Assembly (NCBI GenBank): GCA_023251695.1
Contig: JAHEYE010000026.1
Coordinates: forward strand, 1 to 33,835
DNA from: Sphingobacteriaceae bacterium
Lineage (GTDB): Bacteria; Bacteroidota; Bacteroidia; B-17B0; Aurantibacillaceae
Reading direction: 5' to 3'
Length of the DNA stretch: 33,835 bases
Shown: one piece after another, positions 24,473 to 31,962 of the stretch
How positions within the stretch are numbered: position 1 is the first letter of the stretch
Layout: every line of letters starts with the position of its first letter
Program-made: the position numbers and the translations under genes
The notes under the pieces: generated by a model
The model's database searches: none
What the model was told of the DNA's origin: nothing
Seen by the model: the letters and a program-made list of their open reading frames with translations, nothing else

Positions 24473-25153
24473 TTAAGGATGAGGATTCAAAACGGTTCCT
24501 CCGCCTTCTAACGTTGTAATTAAATTAAACTGATAAATTTTTAAATCAGTAAATGCTTTAATGGCATCTTTTGCAAAAATGTATTTTGTGCCGCCATCGC
24601 ATTTAATTGCATAACGAGGTTTTTCAGCCTTAAAATCTGCTCCTGCAGCCTGTGCCTTTTCTTTTGCGTCGTTATAAGCTTTAACAGCTTCTGTTCCCGC
24701 GAAAGCAATCCAGTCTTTAAGCTGCGGATTTTTTAAGGTATCGTTAGGTACACCTTTCATTGGTTGAAAATTAGTGCGTTCTTTTTCGCCGGCATCAATA
24801 TACCGTGCCAAATCTTTTAAATCCACTCCGAAGCTTGCTAATCCACTGAACTTTTTAATTTGTGCAGGTGTAAAAGCAACGCCATATTTCTGTCCCATCT
24901 TTTCGAGGGCAGCCATTTTAGCGGTTGGATTATTGATTCCGAAAAACACACGGCCCTTATCGTCGATGGTAACCATAATATGGTTATCGGGTAAAGTAAT
25001 TTCACCGATAGAGGATGGTGGATCAACCACCACAGGCTCTGCCATACGGAAAGCAGCCGTCAACATGAAAAATGTAACCAATAGAAAAGCTAAATCTACC
25101 ATGGGCGTCATGTCCAGTGCCGGTGCTCCTCCTTTTGATGGTTTCTTTGACAT
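24473..25153 (-). CDS. exbD: ExbD/TolR-family biopolymer transport protein (first copy)
   Basis: A 226-residue ExbD paralogue with the same plan: short cytoplasmic N-terminus, a helix with the proton-path Asp in DMTPMVDLAFLLVTFFMLTAAF, then an enlarged periplasmic domain with IMVTIDDKGRVFFG near its start and a C-terminal part with PRYAIKCDGGTKYIFAKDAI. The periplasmic parts of the two copies are quite different, which fits a heterodimer as the ExbD dimer inside the ExbB pentamer, or two alternative motors. It lies 115 bases after exbB, a gap that contains a hairpin. Confidence 0.91.
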   Translation of the reverse strand: MSKKPSKGGAPALDMTPMVDLAFLLVTFFMLTAAFRMAEPVVVDPPSSIGEITLPDNHIMVTIDDKGRVFFGINNPTAKMAALEKMGQKYGVAFTPAQIKKFSGLASFGVDLKDLARYIDAGEKERTNFQPMKGVPNDTLKNPQLKDWIAFAGTEAVKAYNDAKEKAQAAGADFKAEKPRYAIKCDGGTKYIFAKDAIKAFTDLKIYQFNLITTLEGGGTVLNPHP

Positions 25154-25221
25154 TTTATTAGTGTTTAATATTTAGATGAATACTTATTTAATTTTCCATA
25201 AAGCCCGCTAAAGATTCTTTT

Positions 25222-25255
25222 AAAGAATTTTAGAGATCCTGACCTAAGTCAGGAT
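25222..25255. repeat. Two palindromes in the exbB-exbD gap
   Basis: ATCCTGAC (25236-25243) and GTCAGGAT (25248-25255) form a perfect 8-bp stem around CTAA, close to the exbB stop. Beside it ATTCTTT and AAAGAAT (within 25213-25229) form a second 7-bp palindrome. The first resembles an interspersed element seen widely in Bacteroidota (recalled). There is no T run on the minus strand, so it is not an obvious terminator. Confidence 0.65.
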
Positions 25256-25268
25256 GACGGACGACCGG

Positions 25269-26060
25269 TTACTTACCGCTGGATTGGAATTCCTGGATTA
25301 TTGAAAATCCGGCCTCATCCATCGCGTAAGTAATCTGGTCGATACGATTACTGAATAAATTGTAGAAAATAATAGCAAAAGCAGAAGTTAAAATCCCTAC
25401 CAATGTATTTACAAGCGCCTCAGAAATACCGGTTGCAAGAGCAGCAGTATCAGGAGCGCCCGCGTTAGCTAAAGCCGCGAAAGCACGGATCATACCAACA
25501 ACGGTTCCTATCAGACCCGCTAATGTTCCGATCGATGCCATGGTAGAAATAACCACCATGTTTTTTGATAACATTGGTAATTCAAGAGCAGTTGCTTCTT
25601 CTAAAGATTTTTGAATAGCGTGAACTTTAGCTTCTTTATCCATTGAAGCATCATTTTGTACGAATTGATATTTATTAATCCCTTCGTGAACAACGTTAGC
25701 CAAAGAACCCTTTTGCGCGTCGCAAGCTGCTTTCGCCCCGTCGAAATCATGATTAGCAATTAAGCTTTTGATATTAGCAACAAACTTATCGGTTTGGCCT
25801 TTGCCATTCGCTTTTTGAATTGTCATGAAACGCTCGATGGCAAAAGTGATTACCGTTAAAAAGAAACCGATGAGGATGGGCACAATGAAACCTCCCATGT
25901 ACATAGTTCCTAAAATGTTGTGCGGGTGCCCTTCTGCATCAAAATTACTTGAGGCCCCTAAGATGCCTTTGTAAATACCAATACCGATACCGATACAAAT
26001 TACAATCGCTAAAAACGATACGATTAATGGGAAACCTCCCGATGTTTTGTTCTTGCTCAT
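25269..26060 (-). CDS. exbB: MotA/TolQ/ExbB proton channel family protein
   Basis: The channel subunit of the ExbB-ExbD motor, 263 residues. Visible parts are an N-terminal helix (about 9-29), a second (about 50-75) leading into a long cytoplasmic region with amphipathic helices, and the typical C-terminal pair of helices. The family motif is in the region STMASIGTLAGLIGTVVGMIRAF with the following GISEALVNTLVGILTSAFAIIFYN. It is the first gene of the minus-strand energy-transduction group and has a good promoter match upstream. Confidence 0.94.
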   Translation of the reverse strand: MSKNKTSGGFPLIVSFLAIVICIGIGIGIYKGILGASSNFDAEGHPHNILGTMYMGGFIVPILIGFFLTVITFAIERFMTIQKANGKGQTDKFVANIKSLIANHDFDGAKAACDAQKGSLANVVHEGINKYQFVQNDASMDKEAKVHAIQKSLEEATALELPMLSKNMVVISTMASIGTLAGLIGTVVGMIRAFAALANAGAPDTAALATGISEALVNTLVGILTSAFAIIFYNLFSNRIDQITYAMDEAGFSIIQEFQSSGK

Positions 26061-26107
26061 AGATTTATGTATTATTAGTTATTATTTTTTGTGTTTTTAA
26101 TGAATGC

Positions 26108-26135
26108 CAAACATAGTAAAAAGCTTTTAAAACAA
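26108..26135 (-). promoter_or_regulatory. Promoter of the exbB operon
   Basis: On the minus strand TTG (26135-26133), 17 bases, TATGTTTG (26115-26108). The predicted leader before the exbB ATG at 26060 is about 40 bases. Confidence 0.68.
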
Positions 26136-26255
26136 AAAGTTTTTGCATGAATACTGTGTTAACAATCCAGGAACGCTTTTAAGACGCAAATATTACTTAA
26201 ATCACACCTGAAAAGCACATTGTTTAATAAGTGGTATGTGTTTTGAAATAAGTGG

Positions 26256-26263
26256 TATTTTTG
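26256..26263 (+). promoter_or_regulatory. Candidate -7 box for the MmcQ/YjbR gene
   Basis: TATTTTTG fits TAnnTTTG, 34 bases before the ATG. No TTG at normal spacing (the nearest, 26243-26245, is only 10 bases upstream). Together with the exbB promoter it occupies the 237-base divergent gap, in which nothing else was seen. Confidence 0.4.
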
Positions 26264-26297
26264 AACAAAATCTTATCCCGTATTTTACGGTATTCAA

Positions 26298-26654
26298 ATG
26301 GATATTGAGCAGCTCAGAAATTATTGTATTGGGAAAAAAGGTGTTGAAGAATGTTTTCCTTTTAATGAGGAAACATTGGTGTTTAAGGTGATGGGAAAGA
26401 TGTTCTTATTGGCTGATATTGAATCGAAACCTGTTGAATTTAATATGAAATGCGACCCCGAATTGGCTATCCAGCTCCGTGAAAATTATTCCTGTGTCAG
26501 GCCGGGTTTTCATATGAGCAAAACCCATTGGAATACAGTGGTTTGTGATGGAAGTGTACCGCGGCCCCTTCTTAAGGAATGGATCGACCATAGTTATTTA
26601 GAGGTGGTTAAAGGCCTTACTAAGAAGCTGAAACAGGAACTGGATGGCCTCTAA
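26298..26654 (+). CDS. MmcQ/YjbR family protein
   Basis: A 118-residue small cytoplasmic protein of the MmcQ/YjbR (CyaY-like fold) family. Characteristic features are the N-terminal MDIEQLRNYCIGKKGVEECFPF, a central beta part VFKVMGKMFLLADI, then PVEFNMKCDPELAIQLRENY and the conserved RPGFHMSKTHWNTV. Family members are proposed to bind DNA, but a definite function is not established. It is probably monocistronic: a new promoter for the DUF177 gene begins just 6 bases after its stop. Confidence 0.88.
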   Translation: MDIEQLRNYCIGKKGVEECFPFNEETLVFKVMGKMFLLADIESKPVEFNMKCDPELAIQLRENYSCVRPGFHMSKTHWNTVVCDGSVPRPLLKEWIDHSYLEVVKGLTKKLKQELDGL

Positions 26655-26660
26655 AATAAT

Positions 26661-26690
26661 TTGCCAACTACTCCTTTTTTACTAAATTTG
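26661..26690 (+). promoter_or_regulatory. Promoter of the DUF177-rpmF-plsX-fabH group
   Basis: TTG (26661-26663), 19 bases, TAAATTTG (26683-26690). The in-frame TTG that could be read as a start of the DUF177 protein is this promoter's upstream element, which supports the later ATG at 26733. Confidence 0.72.
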
Positions 26691-26732
26691 TATCCCTTTT
26701 TCCACGTAAGTGGTCCCTTTGGGAATAACAAA

Positions 26733-27254
26733 ATGGGCAAAAAGCAGTACATAGTTAAATTTGCCGGTTTGCCTTTTGGAACTCACGAATTTGAGTTTAG
26801 TGTAAACGGGACGTTCTTTGAGCAGTTTATAGATAGTGAAATTACAGAGGCCGATTTGCGGGTCGTGATTGTTCTGGTTAAACAAAACAATGTCATGCAA
26901 CTCGAATTTGATATTAGCGGTACAGTTAATTTAGATTGCGACCGATGTTTAATTGCTTACGATTTTCCGGTAGAAGCTTCAGAAAAACTTATGTTACGAT
27001 TTGGTAATCCTGCTGAAAGCACCGATGAAATTATGGTGGTTAACGAAAGCGACGGACAGGCGGATATATCACACTATTTGTTTGAGTATGTAACTTTAGC
27101 TTTGCCATCACGAAGGGTGCCATGTGAAATAGATGAAGATTTTGAATGTGATTTGGAAACACTAAATAAATTAAGCGAAAATACTGTTCCGGAAGAAGAA
27201 AAAACAAATCCCATTTGGGACAAATTGAATAAATTAAAGATAAATAAAAATTAA
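26733..27254 (+). CDS. DUF177 (YceD-like) protein
   Basis: A 173-residue protein of the YceD/DUF177 family, which in many bacteria precedes rpmF and is linked to 23S rRNA accumulation and lipid-gene expression (in plants and E. coli); the molecular role is not firm. Visible features are an N-terminal MGKKQYIVKFAGLPFGTHEFEF, the signature strand with LDCDRCLIAYDFPVEASEKLMLRF, and a second Cys pair at PCEIDEDFECDLETL. I chose ATG 26733; an upstream in-frame TTG is part of the promoter and would add 24 residues without family counterpart. It ends 11 bases before rpmF. Confidence 0.88.
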   Translation: MGKKQYIVKFAGLPFGTHEFEFSVNGTFFEQFIDSEITEADLRVVIVLVKQNNVMQLEFDISGTVNLDCDRCLIAYDFPVEASEKLMLRFGNPAESTDEIMVVNESDGQADISHYLFEYVTLALPSRRVPCEIDEDFECDLETLNKLSENTVPEEEKTNPIWDKLNKLKINKN

Positions 27255-27265
27255 AATAAGAAATC

Positions 27266-27454
27266 ATGCCAAATCCTAAACGAAAATTATCGCGTTCACG
27301 CAGAGATTCACGCCGTGCTACATACAAAGCCCCGAGCATGACTATTGCTAAAGATACAACAACCGGCGAAGCCCATTTAATGCACCGCGCACATTGGTTC
27401 GAAGGTAAATTATATTACAAAGGAAAAGTTGTAATGGAAAAAGCTACAGCTTAA
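27266..27454 (+). CDS. rpmF: 50S ribosomal protein L32
   Basis: A 62-residue component of the large ribosomal subunit. The start [18 protein letters not shown] is diagnostic, and the second half has [23 protein letters not shown]. The zinc-binding CxxC pairs seen in many L32 proteins are absent, so this is the zinc-free form. It follows the DUF177 gene by 11 bases in the conserved DUF177-rpmF-plsX-fabH order. Confidence 0.96.
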   Translation: MPNPKRKLSRSRRDSRRATYKAPSMTIAKDTTTGEAHLMHRAHWFEGKLYYKGKVVMEKATA

Positions 27455-27472
27455 GCAGTATAAAAATCTATT

Positions 27473-27508
27473 AAAAAGCACGCTCAGAAATGAGGGTGCT
27501 TTTTTATT
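27473..27508 (+). terminator. Terminator or attenuator after rpmF
   Basis: AAAAAGCACGCTCA (27473-27486) pairs with TGAGGGTGCTTTTT (27491-27504) around loop GAAA, with one G-G mismatch, followed by T-rich sequence. It separates rpmF from plsX, so plsX may need its own promoter; GAAATTTG at 27630-27637 is a one-mismatch -7 candidate. Confidence 0.75.
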
Positions 27509-27673
27509 TATTATTCGTTATTTCGGATTTCGAGTTCGGATCAGAAATAATTAATCCGAGACCCTAAATAGCAAAAACTTTAAACAACCTCTTAATAACT
27601 TTAGAGGTTTATTGTTGTATTATTAAACCGAAATTTGTTTTTTTAGCCTTTCTTAAAACAACCGTTTTTCAAT

Positions 27674-28612
27674 ATGAAAATAGGCTTTGATATTATGGGT
27701 GGGGATTTTGCTCCAAAAAATTGTCTCGATGGGGCAATTATGGCAGCAAAAGAATTACCCGAATCTGCAATCCTGGTTTTAATTGGTGATGAGGTTGCAG
27801 CAAAAAAATATCTTACCGAAAAAAAAGCGAATCTAAAACGATTCGAATTTGTGCACACCACCGAAACACTTGAAATGGGCGCACATCCAACCAAAGCTTT
27901 AGCACAAAAACCAAACAGCAGTATCGCTATTGGTTTTAAATTATTAAAGGAAGATAAAATACAGTCCTTCTCCAGCGCAGGTAATACAGGAGCCATGTTG
28001 GTAGGTTCTATGTTTTCAGTAAAAGCAGTCCCCGGAGTTATCAGGCCAAGCATTCCAAATCCAATACCAAAAGAAAATGGTGGCTGGGGTTTAATATTGG
28101 ATGTGGGGACTAATGCCGACTGTAAACCCGACGTATTATATCAGTTCGGTATTTTAGGCTCTATCCTGGCCCGCGAAGTTTATAAAATCGAAAACCCTAA
28201 AGTAGCATTATTAAATATTGGTGAAGAACCTGAAAAAGGAAACCTGATAGTACAGGCAGCACATAACCTGATGAAAGATTCGAAAGAATTTAATTTTGTA
28301 GGTAATGTTGAGGGACGTGATTTGTTTAATGATAAAGCCGACGTAATTGTTTGCGAAGGATTTGTTGGCAATGTTGTATTAAAAGCCTGCGAAGCATTTT
28401 ATACCACTATGCGTAAACGTAAATTAACTGACGATTATTTCGGCAAATTCAATTACGAAATTTATGGGGGCACCCCTATTTTAGGTATTAACTCGAATGT
28501 GTTAATTGCACACGGAATTTCCAGTCCGACTGCATTTAAGAATATGTTGTTGTTGGCAAAAGATATTGTGGATGTTAATTTGAGCGAGAAAATAAAACTA
28601 GCATTTCAATAA
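27674..28612 (+). CDS. plsX: Phosphate acyltransferase PlsX
   Basis: Converts acyl-ACP to acyl-phosphate, the donor for PlsY in phospholipid synthesis; peripheral to the inner membrane. The N-terminus [62 protein letters not shown] and [16 protein letters not shown] are all family hallmarks. The length of 312 residues is slightly shorter than typical but complete. Its stop overlaps the fabH start as TAATG, implying coupled translation. Confidence 0.97.
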   Translation: MKIGFDIMGGDFAPKNCLDGAIMAAKELPESAILVLIGDEVAAKKYLTEKKANLKRFEFVHTTETLEMGAHPTKALAQKPNSSIAIGFKLLKEDKIQSFSSAGNTGAMLVGSMFSVKAVPGVIRPSIPNPIPKENGGWGLILDVGTNADCKPDVLYQFGILGSILAREVYKIENPKVALLNIGEEPEKGNLIVQAAHNLMKDSKEFNFVGNVEGRDLFNDKADVIVCEGFVGNVVLKACEAFYTTMRKRKLTDDYFGKFNYEIYGGTPILGINSNVLIAHGISSPTAFKNMLLLAKDIVDVNLSEKIKLAFQ

Positions 28613-29604
28613 TGATCAGAGCGGCTATTACAGCAGTTGGCGGGTGTGTACCTGATTTCGTTTTAACCAATGATATTCTCTCTACCATGGTGGATACCAA
28701 TGATGAGTGGATAATAACACGCACCGGAATAAAAGAGCGTCGCATTTTAAAAGGCGAAGGCAAAGGCTTATCTGACATGTGTGTTATTGCAACGGAAGAA
28801 CTTTTAAAAAAGCGTGGCATTAAAGCAGAAGAACTCGACATGGTGATTGTAGGCACCATTACCGGCGATTATACTTTTCCCTCAACATCAAATGTGGTTT
28901 GTGATAAAATTGGAGCAAAAAATGCCTGGGGTTTTGATTTGTCCGCAGCATGCTCAGGATTTATTTACGCATTGGCAACAGGAGCTCAGTTTATTGAAAC
29001 CGGTCGTCACAAAAAAATATTGGTGCTTGGGGGTGATAAAATGTCTTCTATAATTGATTATTCCGACCGCGCTACCTGCATTATTTTTGGCGATGGTGCC
29101 GGTGCTGTACTGTTGGAGCCAACGACCGAAGATTTGGGTGTGAAAGATTTTATTTTAAAAGCCGATGGTGCCGGAAGAAATTATTTATGCATGCACGCGG
29201 GAGGTTCTGTTATGCCTCCGACGCACGATACAGTTAATGCGCGAAAGCATTACGTGTATCAGGAAGGGCAAGCCGTATTTAAATTTGCTGTTAAGGGCAT
29301 GGCAGATGTTAGCGCAGAAATTATTGAAAAAAATAAATTAAAAGCTGAAGATATTGCCTGGCTGGTTCCGCACCAGGCTAATAAACGTATTGTGGATGCT
29401 ACAGCCGACCGGATGGGCCTTGGGCCGGAGAAGGTTATGATGAATATCGAGCGTTATGGTAATACAACAGCAGGTACTATTCCTTTGTTGTTGTGGGATT
29501 ACGAAAAACAATTAAAGAAAGGTGATAATTTAATCATCTCCGCTTTTGGCGGTGGTTTTACATGGGGCTCTATTTGGCTGAAGTGGGCTTATAACAGTAA
29601 ATAG
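28612..29604 (+). CDS. fabH: Beta-ketoacyl-ACP synthase III
   Basis: Starts fatty-acid chains by condensing an acyl-CoA with malonyl-ACP. The catalytic triad is visible: C114 in [10 protein letters not shown]254 in VPHQANKRI and N284 in [11 protein letters not shown]. The length is 330 residues. Branched-chain primers are likely in this phylum, but the sequence alone does not show that. The start overlaps the plsX stop by one base. The last codons and the stop lie inside a 7-bp repeat block (29595-29629). Confidence 0.97.
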   Translation: MIRAAITAVGGCVPDFVLTNDILSTMVDTNDEWIITRTGIKERRILKGEGKGLSDMCVIATEELLKKRGIKAEELDMVIVGTITGDYTFPSTSNVVCDKIGAKNAWGFDLSAACSGFIYALATGAQFIETGRHKKILVLGGDKMSSIIDYSDRATCIIFGDGAGAVLLEPTTEDLGVKDFILKADGAGRNYLCMHAGGSVMPPTHDTVNARKHYVYQEGQAVFKFAVKGMADVSAEIIEKNKLKAEDIAWLVPHQANKRIVDATADRMGLGPEKVMMNIERYGNTTAGTIPLLLWDYEKQLKKGDNLIISAFGGGFTWGSIWLKWAYNSK

Positions 29605-29629
29605 TAAGCAGTTCGAAGTAGGCAGTAAA
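29595..29629. repeat. Five phased heptanucleotide units across the fabH stop
   Basis: Units on the plus strand are CAGTAAA, TAGTAAG, CAGTTCG, AAGTAGG, CAGTAAA, with exact 7-base phasing. The first unit encodes the last residues of FabH and the second contains its TAG stop. The motif matches the repeat at 19872-19906. Confidence 0.8.
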
Positions 29630-29643
29630 TTTTTTTCTGGTAA

Positions 29644-31857
29644 TTATACTTTTACCCCAAATAATAATACGTCATCCAATTGTTCCAAGCTACCTTTCCA
29701 CTTATCAAAATTTTCTGAAAGTTTTTGTAATTGTTCTTCCGAACTTAAATGACCATTGGCCACTAAAAAATTAAGCAGGTTTTTGTATTTGTATTTTTTT
29801 CCTTTTTCACCTCCAAATTGGTCCGGGTATCCATCAGAAAACATGTAAATGCAATCACCTTTTTCTAAACTTAGTTCTTTATTGGTAAATGTTTTCTGCG
29901 ATTCAGTATTTAATCCAATCGAGTGCTTATCACCTTTTATTTCCGTTATGATAGTATTACGGATGTGAATCAGATTCAAATTAGCGCCTGCAAAAAACAA
30001 TTTGTTTGTGGTTTTATTAATGGTGCAAATACCTGCTTCCATGCCATCATTTATCTGTCCGGTTTTAACTTTGCTTTGCAATGTAAGCGGCAATTGCTGA
30101 TTTAAATAATTTAAAGCATCAGCGGGTGTTTCAATTTTTTTATTGTTTAACGTCTGATTTAAAATAGTACTTCCAATAAAACTCATAAACGCTCCAGGCA
30201 CACCATGTCCGGTACAATCGGCAACAACAACACCTACCAAATCATCAAAACCAATTTTATCACTTCCTTTTAATCCTTTTAACCAATAAAAATCCCCACT
30301 AACTATATCGCGTGGACGGTAAAACAGAAAACTACTTGGCAATAAATTTTTTATCTCCTCAGCATCCGGTAAAATACCTTGTTGTATCCGCGACGCATAC
30401 ATAATGCTATCGGTAATTTCACGGTTCTTATGTTCAATTACATTTTTTTGCTGTTGGATTTCGTTGTGACTTTGCGCCAATTGCGAATTAATTCTTTTTC
30501 TGATGTTACTATTTCTAACTGAAATTATCAGAAATACAACTAAAACGATACCGCCACCTAGTCCGACATAAATCGTGAGCTTTTGATTTTTTATTTGTTC
30601 AGCTGTTAACTGGTCCTTTGCTTCCTGAATCTGCTTCTGTTGTTTCTGTTTATTGGCGAACCTGTAATTCAATTCCTGTTCGGTTAATTTTTTAGTGGTT
30701 TCCACATTACGTAAACTGTCTTTAAACTTATTATAAAGTTTATAAGCTTCATGCGCTTCTTTGTACTTACCAAGTTCTTCATAGCAACGGTACAATCCTG
30801 TATAATTGTAAATTAATTCCTCCGTGAATCCAAGTCGCAATGCTATGCTCGTAGCTTTGATAAAATAGACCAGGGCCTCCTGATATTCTTTCTTGGCAAG
30901 GTAAATATCCCCAATGGTACCGTAGGCGATCTCAATATCTAATGAATCTCTTACTTGTTCAAAGTAAGTGATTGATTCAAATTGTTTTTCAAGCGCTTCA
31001 TCATAACGGCCCATTTCCAAATAAACATTTCCAATGTTACCAATCATCCCGCCATAATGGGTCTTATCACTCTTATCGATTAAAGTTAAATTGAGATTAT
31101 AATAGTAAAGGGCAGAATCGTATTTTTCCGCTATCTGATAATTATTTCCGAAGGCGGTATACAGTACATTCCTTGAGGCAGGTGGTATTTTATTAATAAT
31201 CTTGCCAGCCTGATTTAAATAACTGAGCGCAATAGTAATGTTAAAATCACGGTAGATGTCAGACAAAGCCACATAACACTGAAAAGCATTAAGGTAATTA
31301 TTGTCTTTTTCTGAAAAATTGATGGCCTCCCTTAATACTTCAGCAGCTTCATTTAATTTTCCCCGTAAACCCAACATTCTTCCCTTCACTAGATACATCA
31401 CCGCGAGACTTTTATTTTGTTTAAATTTAATGGCGTATGGAATGTATTTTTCACAGTAATACATCGCTGAATCGTAAAGTGAAACGTCGTGATAATAACT
31501 GATTAGTAAAAAAGCGGCATCAAGCTCATTTTTTGGGTCATTATTTTTGGCAAAATAAGAAAGCGCTTTCCGGCTTTCGGTTAACATTAAATTTAGGTCG
31601 TCAGTGAATTTGGCATATTGCGCTTTTTGAAGTCCAACCAGGCTGGTTAATTGAACGTCATGATGCGCCTTTGCAATGGCGTCACATATTTGAAGATATT
31701 TTAATGAAGAATCGGCTTTTGATTGGTTGGTATGCTTGTAAAAAAGAGTACTGTTTTTCCTGAATTCGTCTCGATAATTGTCTTTCTGGGCACTAACTAT
31801 TGTTGTTAGTAAGACAAGCCAAATGCCGAAAATAACCTTTAAACGCTCAAAAATCAT
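29644..31857 (-). CDS. TPR sensor with SpoIIE-type PP2C phosphatase domain
   Basis: A 737-residue membrane signalling protein. The order is: signal sequence (about 1-23, ending VSAQ), periplasmic TPR repeats (about 35-390), a coiled coil (about 393-433), a membrane helix (about 437-458), a second coiled coil (about 460-490), then a cytoplasmic SpoIIE/RsbU phosphatase domain (about 495-737). The phosphatase metal sites are visible as SGDFYWL, VVADCTGHGVPGAFMS and FSDGYPDQFGG, and the domain ends with LDDVLLFGVKV. Such proteins dephosphorylate anti-anti-sigma factors in partner-switching systems. No STAS or HATPase gene is adjacent. It diverges from hemA (105-base gap) and converges with fabH. 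Confidence 0.9.
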   Translation of the reverse strand: MIFERLKVIFGIWLVLLTTIVSAQKDNYRDEFRKNSTLFYKHTNQSKADSSLKYLQICDAIAKAHHDVQLTSLVGLQKAQYAKFTDDLNLMLTESRKALSYFAKNNDPKNELDAAFLLISYYHDVSLYDSAMYYCEKYIPYAIKFKQNKSLAVMYLVKGRMLGLRGKLNEAAEVLREAINFSEKDNNYLNAFQCYVALSDIYRDFNITIALSYLNQAGKIINKIPPASRNVLYTAFGNNYQIAEKYDSALYYYNLNLTLIDKSDKTHYGGMIGNIGNVYLEMGRYDEALEKQFESITYFEQVRDSLDIEIAYGTIGDIYLAKKEYQEALVYFIKATSIALRLGFTEELIYNYTGLYRCYEELGKYKEAHEAYKLYNKFKDSLRNVETTKKLTEQELNYRFANKQKQQKQIQEAKDQLTAEQIKNQKLTIYVGLGGGIVLVVFLIISVRNSNIRKRINSQLAQSHNEIQQQKNVIEHKNREITDSIMYASRIQQGILPDAEEIKNLLPSSFLFYRPRDIVSGDFYWLKGLKGSDKIGFDDLVGVVVADCTGHGVPGAFMSFIGSTILNQTLNNKKIETPADALNYLNQQLPLTLQSKVKTGQINDGMEAGICTINKTTNKLFFAGANLNLIHIRNTIITEIKGDKHSIGLNTESQKTFTNKELSLEKGDCIYMFSDGYPDQFGGEKGKKYKYKNLLNFLVANGHLSSEEQLQKLSENFDKWKGSLEQLDDVLLFGVKV

Positions 31858-31947
31858 CGACCTAAAATTAGCAATAAAATATAATGTTTATCATGTTTTC
31901 AGCCATCTTTTATGACACTATTATGACAAAAAAAGATAAGAATTAGC

Positions 31948-31955
31948 GATATTTG
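31948..31955 (+). promoter_or_regulatory. Candidate -7 box for hemA
   Basis: GATATTTG differs from TAnnTTTG in its first base only, and ends 7 bases before the TTG start codon of hemA, giving a leaderless or very short-leader mRNA. The 105-base gap to the divergent phosphatase gene holds no other clear signal. Confidence 0.35.
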
Positions 31956-31962
31956 TCTTCTC

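Noticed and set aside
24774-25175. Plus-strand ORF of 133 codons opposite exbD, and similar antisense ORFs across the window
   Set aside because: They lie opposite well-recognised genes, lack family features and have the composition of antisense shadows.
26661-26732. N-terminal extension of the DUF177 protein from a TTG
   Set aside because: The TTG is the upstream element of a consensus promoter and the added residues have no family counterpart.
19872-29629. Heptad repeats as a CRISPR array
   Set aside because: Units are contiguous 7-mers without spacers and no cas genes are present.
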